This document shows, piece after piece, positions 6,238 through 9,227 of a DNA stretch of 9,227 nt. How positions within the stretch are numbered: the first letter of the stretch is position 1; each line of letters opens with the position of its first letter. The stretch is from contig DASPOF010000068.1 of assembly GCA_035626155.1 (NCBI GenBank), forward strand, positions 1 through 9,227, written 5' to 3'. The stretch is from DASPOF01 sp035626155. Lineage in GTDB: Bacteria; Desulfobacterota; Binatia; Binatales; Binataceae. The position numbers and the translations under genes were made by a program. The notes beneath the pieces were generated by a model. The model was given only the letters and a program-made list of their open reading frames with translations. It had not been told where the DNA came from and searched no databases.

Positions 6238-7517
6238 TGCAGGCGCCGTCCACCGCGCGGCCGGGTGGCCGGGATAGTCCCGCGATGACGGCGCTTTCCG
6301 CCGAGCGCGCGCGCCGGCTCGCCTGGGCCGCGCTGGCTGCGTACATCGCGGGGCTCGGGATCGCGGCGGCGCTGAGGGACCAGGGCGATTTCAGGATTTA
6401 TTATCTGGCCGGGCAGCGCGTGCTCGCGGGGGCCGCGATCTATCCGCCCTCCGACAGCGGGCGGTTTCTCTACGCGCCGATTTTCGCGATCGGGTTCGCG
6501 CCGTTCGCGATGCTTTCGCGGCGCGCGGCGCAGGTCGCGTTCTTCGCCGTCAACGCGTGGGGACTTGCCGCGTTCATCATCGGCGCGGGCGTGATGCTGT
6601 TTGGGCGGGCGCGGCGGCTGTCAGCGCTGTTGATCGTCGTGCCGGTGCTCCTGTCCGCCCGCTTCATCGACAACAATATCGAGCACGGACAGATCAACCT
6701 GCCCACGCTGGCGCTGTGCGTGTGGGCGATCGTCTATGCCCGCGAGCGCCGGACGATCGCGTCGGGCGCGATGCTGGCGGCGGCGGCGCTGATCAAACCG
6801 TTCGCGATCCTCGCCGCGATGTACCTGCTCGTCCGAAAAAAACTCGCCGCGCTGGGATGGGCGTTCGTCGCGGGCGTGGTCCTGCTCGCCGCGCCGGTCG
6901 CGGTCTTTGGACTGCGCGGATGGTTCGATCAGACCGAGTCATACCTGCGCGCGGTCGCATCGATGACCGATCGCTACCGGTTGATGCTCACGAACCAGTC
7001 GGCGGTCGCCGCGCTCGCGCGAGTGCTGGTGCGATGGAGTCCGGCGGGCGACGCGCCGCGCCTGTCGCTCGCGCTCGGGATGGCGTTCGAGTGCGCGGCG
7101 ATCGCGATCGTGCTGCGGATGGTTTGGCGGCGTGCGCCTGCTCGCGGCGATGAAGGCGCGGCGGATTCGGTCCCGCTCGCCGCACTGTTCTGCCTGATGC
7201 CGGGGTTCGCGCCGCTTTCGTGGAAGAGCTATTACGCGGCGCTGGTCGTGCCGTACATGGTGGTCATCGCAGCGCTCCAGGAAGACTGGAGCGCGCAGCG
7301 GCCGCCCAAGCGATCGGTGTGCGCGCTGCTCGTGCTGTCGATCATCTTGAATCTCGCTTCCGGGACGTACCTTAACCGGCTAGGCCTCTTCTATTCGGCG
7401 CACCTCGGATCGTCGATCGCGCTGCTGATTGCGCTTCTTGTCCTCGACACTACTGCCGACGCGGCGGACCGCGCCACGGAAACGGTCAAGTCGCGAGCCG
7501 GGGCGGCTGGCTCCTGA
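6237..7517 (+). CDS. GT87 (DUF2029) family integral-membrane glycosyltransferase
   Basis: A hydrophobic polytopic protein of 426 residues with about 9-11 predicted membrane segments. GT87/DUF2029 hallmarks are visible: the first external loop with D51 in GDFRIYYLAGQRVLAG, followed by IYPP and a YAPIFAIGFAP helix; NIEHGQINLPTLAL; a helix ending in an ALIKPFAILAAMYLLVRKK block; and NQSAVAALARVL. GT87 members are GT-C fold enzymes that take a sugar (mannose in the known mycobacterial PimE) from a polyprenyl-phosphate donor on the outer face of the inner membrane, with an Asp in the first loop as likely base. The donor sugar and acceptor cannot be told here. Its place between the Trm112 gene and the Kdo kinase suggests action on lipid A-core. 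ATG 6237 overlaps the previous stop; GTG 6234 and ATG 6285 are alternative starts, and the latter removes a polar 16-residue leader. Confidence 0.82.
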   Translation: MQAPSTARPGGRDSPAMTALSAERARRLAWAALAAYIAGLGIAAALRDQGDFRIYYLAGQRVLAGAAIYPPSDSGRFLYAPIFAIGFAPFAMLSRRAAQVAFFAVNAWGLAAFIIGAGVMLFGRARRLSALLIVVPVLLSARFIDNNIEHGQINLPTLALCVWAIVYARERRTIASGAMLAAAALIKPFAILAAMYLLVRKKLAALGWAFVAGVVLLAAPVAVFGLRGWFDQTESYLRAVASMTDRYRLMLTNQSAVAALARVLVRWSPAGDAPRLSLALGMAFECAAIAIVLRMVWRRAPARGDEGAADSVPLAALFCLMPGFAPLSWKSYYAALVVPYMVVIAALQEDWSAQRPPKRSVCALLVLSIILNLASGTYLNRLGLFYSAHLGSSIALLIALLVLDTTADAADRATETVKSRAGAAGS

Positions 7518-7533
7518 AGGGCACGAGAGCGCG

Positions 7534-8280
7534 ATGAGGCCCGCGACGGAAACCGTCTGGCGCCACGATTCGAGCTTTAACCGGCTCGTAATCGGCCGGC
7601 GGGTTCTGCTGATTCATCGCGATATCCTTCCGCACGCAGATGCGATCGTGGCGCAGCTTGGAGAACTGCCGGGCGCGCGCGTCCCGGGGGCCGGGAACCG
7701 CCAAAGCGCGCATCAACTCTCACTCGAAGGCGGACCGCTGCTGGTCGCGCGCCGTGCGCGGCGCGGCGGAATGGTGCGCCTGCTTCTCTCCGACACGTTC
7801 TTCGGGCTCGATCCGCGGCCATTTCGCGAGCTGCGCGTCGCAATCGAGGCGCGCCGGCGGGGAATCGCGGTCGCGGAGCCGATGGGCGCGATGGTGCAGT
7901 GGCTCGGTCTCGGGCTCTACCGCGGATTTTTCCTGACGCGTGCGCTTGCGGGGATGACGCTCTGGGATTTCGTCCGCACCGACGAAGATCCCGCGGTCCG
8001 CAATCACGTGATGCTCAAGGCGCGCGCGGCGGTCGCCACGATGCACGATCGCGGGCTGTTCCACGCCGATCTCAACCTGCAAAACCTGTTCGTTACCCGG
8101 CAGGGCGAGAGCTTCGCGGTCGTGATCCTCGATTTGGACAAAGCCCGCATGTACGACGGACCGCTGGCGGCCAGGATGCGGCGGTCGAATGCGCGCAGGC
8201 TCGTGCGCTCGGCGCGCAAGCTCGATCCCGCGGGCCGCTACTTTGACATGCGGGCGCTTTCGATTTTGAACGTGGGCTGA
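7534..8280 (+). CDS. kdkA: KdkA-like Kdo kinase (lipopolysaccharide kinase, Kdo/WaaP family)
   Basis: KdkA (EC 2.7.1.166) uses ATP to phosphorylate the Kdo residue of Kdo-lipid A precursor at the cytoplasmic face; the H. influenzae enzyme has 241 residues, this protein 248. Visible features are the N-lobe stretch LLVARRARRGGMVRLLLSD with the family's RRGG, a LYRGFFLTRAL strand-hinge region, the catalytic loop HADLNLQN (177-184, base D179, metal-binding N184) and DLDKAR (200-205, D200 in place of the DFG Asp). ATG 7534 is chosen because family similarity begins just after it; the frame is open further upstream, but that part lies inside the previous gene. Upstream GAGAG (7525-7529) is only a fair ribosome site. 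The gene is 16 bases after the GT87 gene and last in the plus-strand set. A heptose kinase of the WaaP type is the main alternative, less likely beside waaA. Confidence 0.82.
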   Translation: MRPATETVWRHDSSFNRLVIGRRVLLIHRDILPHADAIVAQLGELPGARVPGAGNRQSAHQLSLEGGPLLVARRARRGGMVRLLLSDTFFGLDPRPFRELRVAIEARRRGIAVAEPMGAMVQWLGLGLYRGFFLTRALAGMTLWDFVRTDEDPAVRNHVMLKARAAVATMHDRGLFHADLNLQNLFVTRQGESFAVVILDLDKARMYDGPLAARMRRSNARRLVRSARKLDPAGRYFDMRALSILNVG

Positions 8281-8293
8281 ATGCCGGGCGCGA

Positions 8294-8677
8294 TCAGCCG
8301 CGCTTCATCGCGATCGCTTCGATCTCGACTCGCGCGTGGCGCGGGAGCGCCGAGACCTGCACGGTCGAGCGCGCCGGATAGGGTGCGCTCAGATGCTCGC
8401 CGTAAATCCGGTTGACCACATCGAAGTCGGCAAGGTCGACCACGAATATGGTGGTCTTCACGATGTCATCGAGTCCCAGCCCGGCCTCGCTCAGCACCTG
8501 GCGCAGATTTTCGAGCACCCGGCGCGTTTCGGGCTCGATCCCGCCGGGGACCAGCGCGCCGTTTACCGGATCGATTCCGATCTGGCCCGAGCAAAAGACG
8601 AAGGGCGGGTTTTCGATTGCCTGCGAGTACGGTCCGATCACGCCCGGCGCATTCCTGCTCTGAATTTCCCGTTTCAT
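8294..8677 (-). CDS. ridA: RidA-family reactive enamine/imine deaminase (YjgF/YER057c/UK114)
   Basis: RidA hydrolyses reactive 2-aminoacrylate and related enamines/imines released by PLP enzymes, protecting metabolism from damage; it acts as a cytoplasmic trimer. The 127-residue protein has GPYSQA with Y17, SGQIGIDP (30-37), a central TRRVLENLRQVLSEAG helix, and the C-terminal signature PARSTVQVSALPR...VEIE with R103 and E118, which match the active-site Arg and Glu of E. coli RidA. All key residues are present, so it should be an active RidA rather than a diverged paralogue. ATG 8677 is preferred to the in-frame TTG at 8683 because GGAAAG stands 7 bases before it. It lies 41 bases after the relA/spoT gene in the same direction, a neighbour pair seen in other bacteria, and converges on the Kdo kinase gene with 13 bases between the stops. 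Confidence 0.96.
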   Translation of the reverse strand: MKREIQSRNAPGVIGPYSQAIENPPFVFCSGQIGIDPVNGALVPGGIEPETRRVLENLRQVLSEAGLGLDDIVKTTIFVVDLADFDVVNRIYGEHLSAPYPARSTVQVSALPRHARVEIEAIAMKRG

Positions 8678-8684
8678 CGCCAAG

Positions 8685-8690
8685 CTTTCC
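8685..8690 (-). promoter_or_regulatory. Ribosome binding site of ridA
   Basis: On the minus strand GGAAAG lies 7 bases before the ATG at 8677. It is only one base from the alternative TTG at 8683, too close to serve it, so it supports the ATG as the ridA start. Confidence 0.55.
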
Positions 8691-8718
8691 GCATCGATTG
8701 CCCCGCGCCGGCGCGCGG

Positions 8719-9227
8719 TCAGGCATTATACCTCTTGTCGTTGTGAAAACCGATGCGCGACACGTGCATCACGCCGTCGATTGCGCCGATCGAATTCATC
8801 AGGTTGTTGAGCTGGCGTCCGCTCGTGATGTTCACCTCGAAGATCGAGAGCGCCCGTCCGTCGGCGCCCTTGGTTTTCACCTCGGCGGTGGAGATGTTCA
8901 CGCCCGCCGCGGCGATCGCCCGGCTCATCGCGGCGAGCAGCCCCGGCTGGTCCACGCACAACACCTCGAGGCGTACCGGCCGCGGCGCCGTCTCGCCGTC
9001 CTTCCAGACCACCGGGACTCGGCGCTGGGGGTCGGTGTTGAGCGAGTAGGGACAGCCGGCAAGGTGCACGGTGACGCCGCGGCCGCGCGTGATGAAGCCG
9101 GTGATCGCCTCGCCCGGCAGCGGATTACAGCATCGCGCGAACCGCACCAGCATATCGCCGACGCCCGAGACGACGACCGCGCCGCTGGCGGACTTGCGCG
9201 CTTCTCTTAGGGCGCGCTCCTTTTGCG
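8719..9227 (-). CDS. RelA/SpoT-family (p)ppGpp synthetase/hydrolase, C-terminal part (5' end outside window)
   Basis: The frame is open to the right edge, so the 168 residues here are the tail of a protein usually about 700-750 residues long. The hydrolase, synthetase and most of the TGS region are off the window. The fragment shows the conserved linker VVVSGVGDMLVRFARCCNPLPGE with the Cys pair (C32, C33 of the fragment) of the zinc-finger/RIS domain, then GFITRGRGVTVH. It ends in an ACT domain (about residues 83-160: VRLEVLCVDQPGLLAAMSRAIA and the segments after it), which senses regulatory state on the ribosome or binds ligands. An ATG at 9153 is internal, since conserved sequence precedes it. 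Whether this is a bifunctional Rel/SpoT or a synthetase-only RelA cannot be decided without the N-terminal half. It is upstream of ridA and probably cotranscribed with it. Confidence 0.93.
   Translation of the reverse strand, partial: QKERALREARKSASGAVVVSGVGDMLVRFARCCNPLPGEAITGFITRGRGVTVHLAGCPYSLNTDPQRRVPVVWKDGETAPRPVRLEVLCVDQPGLLAAMSRAIAAAGVNISTAEVKTKGADGRALSIFEVNITSGRQLNNLMNSIGAIDGVMHVSRIGFHNDKRYNA

Noticed and set aside
7429..7533. Upstream extension of the Kdo kinase frame by 35 codons
   Set aside because: It overlaps the GT87 coding end and reads as Arg/Ser/Pro-rich shadow sequence; the 248-residue form from ATG 7534 matches the usual KdkA length.
8275..8299. Inverted repeat GGCTGA (8275-8280) and TCAGCC (8294-8299) between the converging genes
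   Set aside because: It arises because both genes end in a Gly codon plus TGA (GGC TGA). The stem is only 6 bp with a 13-base loop and no T run, so it is not a credible bidirectional terminator.
3285..8919. Six copies of the palindrome GCGATCGC (3285, 4603, 5841, 7098, 8310, 8912), as in cyanobacterial HIP1
   Set aside because: More than expected from base composition, but all six are in coding frame as GCG-ATC-GCN, with an Ala-Ile-Ala run in the proteins. Preferred Ala and Ile codons explain it without a special repeat.
1..9227. Search for a defence island, mobile element, CRISPR array or phage genes
   Set aside because: No direct-repeat arrays, transposase or integrase motifs, terminal inverted repeats or tRNA sequence were seen. 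The window is covered by housekeeping and envelope genes.

Overview
This is a GC-rich, gene-dense chromosomal segment from a Gram-negative bacterium. It is almost entirely coding, with short intergenic gaps and overlapping genes. The main content is a plus-strand cluster for the late steps of lipid A / Kdo inner-core assembly. The order oxidoreductase-lpxB-msbA-waaA-lpxK-Trm112 protein resembles the lipid A operons of delta-proteobacteria-like lineages (for example Desulfobacterota, Myxococcota, Binatota), but the assignment to a phylum is only an impression from gene order and composition.

Layout. Positions 1-597 hold the C-terminal two thirds of a Gfo/Idh/MocA oxidoreductase, cut by the window edge. 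A short gap with a terminator-like hairpin (615-634) follows. Then come lpxB (lipid A disaccharide synthase), msbA (lipid A exporter, ATGA overlap with lpxB), waaA (Kdo transferase), lpxK (lipid A 4'-kinase, overlapping waaA), a 56-residue Trm112-type zinc-ribbon protein (overlapping lpxK, with a near-perfect ribosome binding site), a GT87/DUF2029 polytopic membrane glycosyltransferase (overlapping the Trm112 gene) and a KdkA-like Kdo kinase ending at 8280. On the minus strand, converging on this cluster with a 13-base gap, are ridA and the C-terminal end of a RelA/SpoT (p)ppGpp synthetase/hydrolase, which is cut by the right edge.

How the genes fit together. LpxB condenses UDP-diacylglucosamine with lipid X, LpxK adds the 4' phosphate, WaaA adds Kdo, and the KdkA-like kinase would phosphorylate that Kdo. 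MsbA flips the product across the inner membrane. The GT87 protein could then add a sugar from a polyprenyl-phosphate donor on the periplasmic face, but its acceptor is unknown. WaaA together with a Kdo kinase suggests a mono-Kdo, phosphorylated inner core of the Haemophilus/Bordetella type. The upstream oxidoreductase may act on a UDP-sugar precursor (GnnA-like role), but this is not proven. The minus-strand relA/spoT-ridA pair is a separate stress and metabolite-repair unit.

I found no tRNA, rRNA, CRISPR array, insertion sequence, phage gene or attachment site. No stretch longer than 300 bases lacks a gene. The least understood parts are the GT87 enzyme, the oxidoreductase and the zinc-ribbon protein inside an otherwise textbook pathway.
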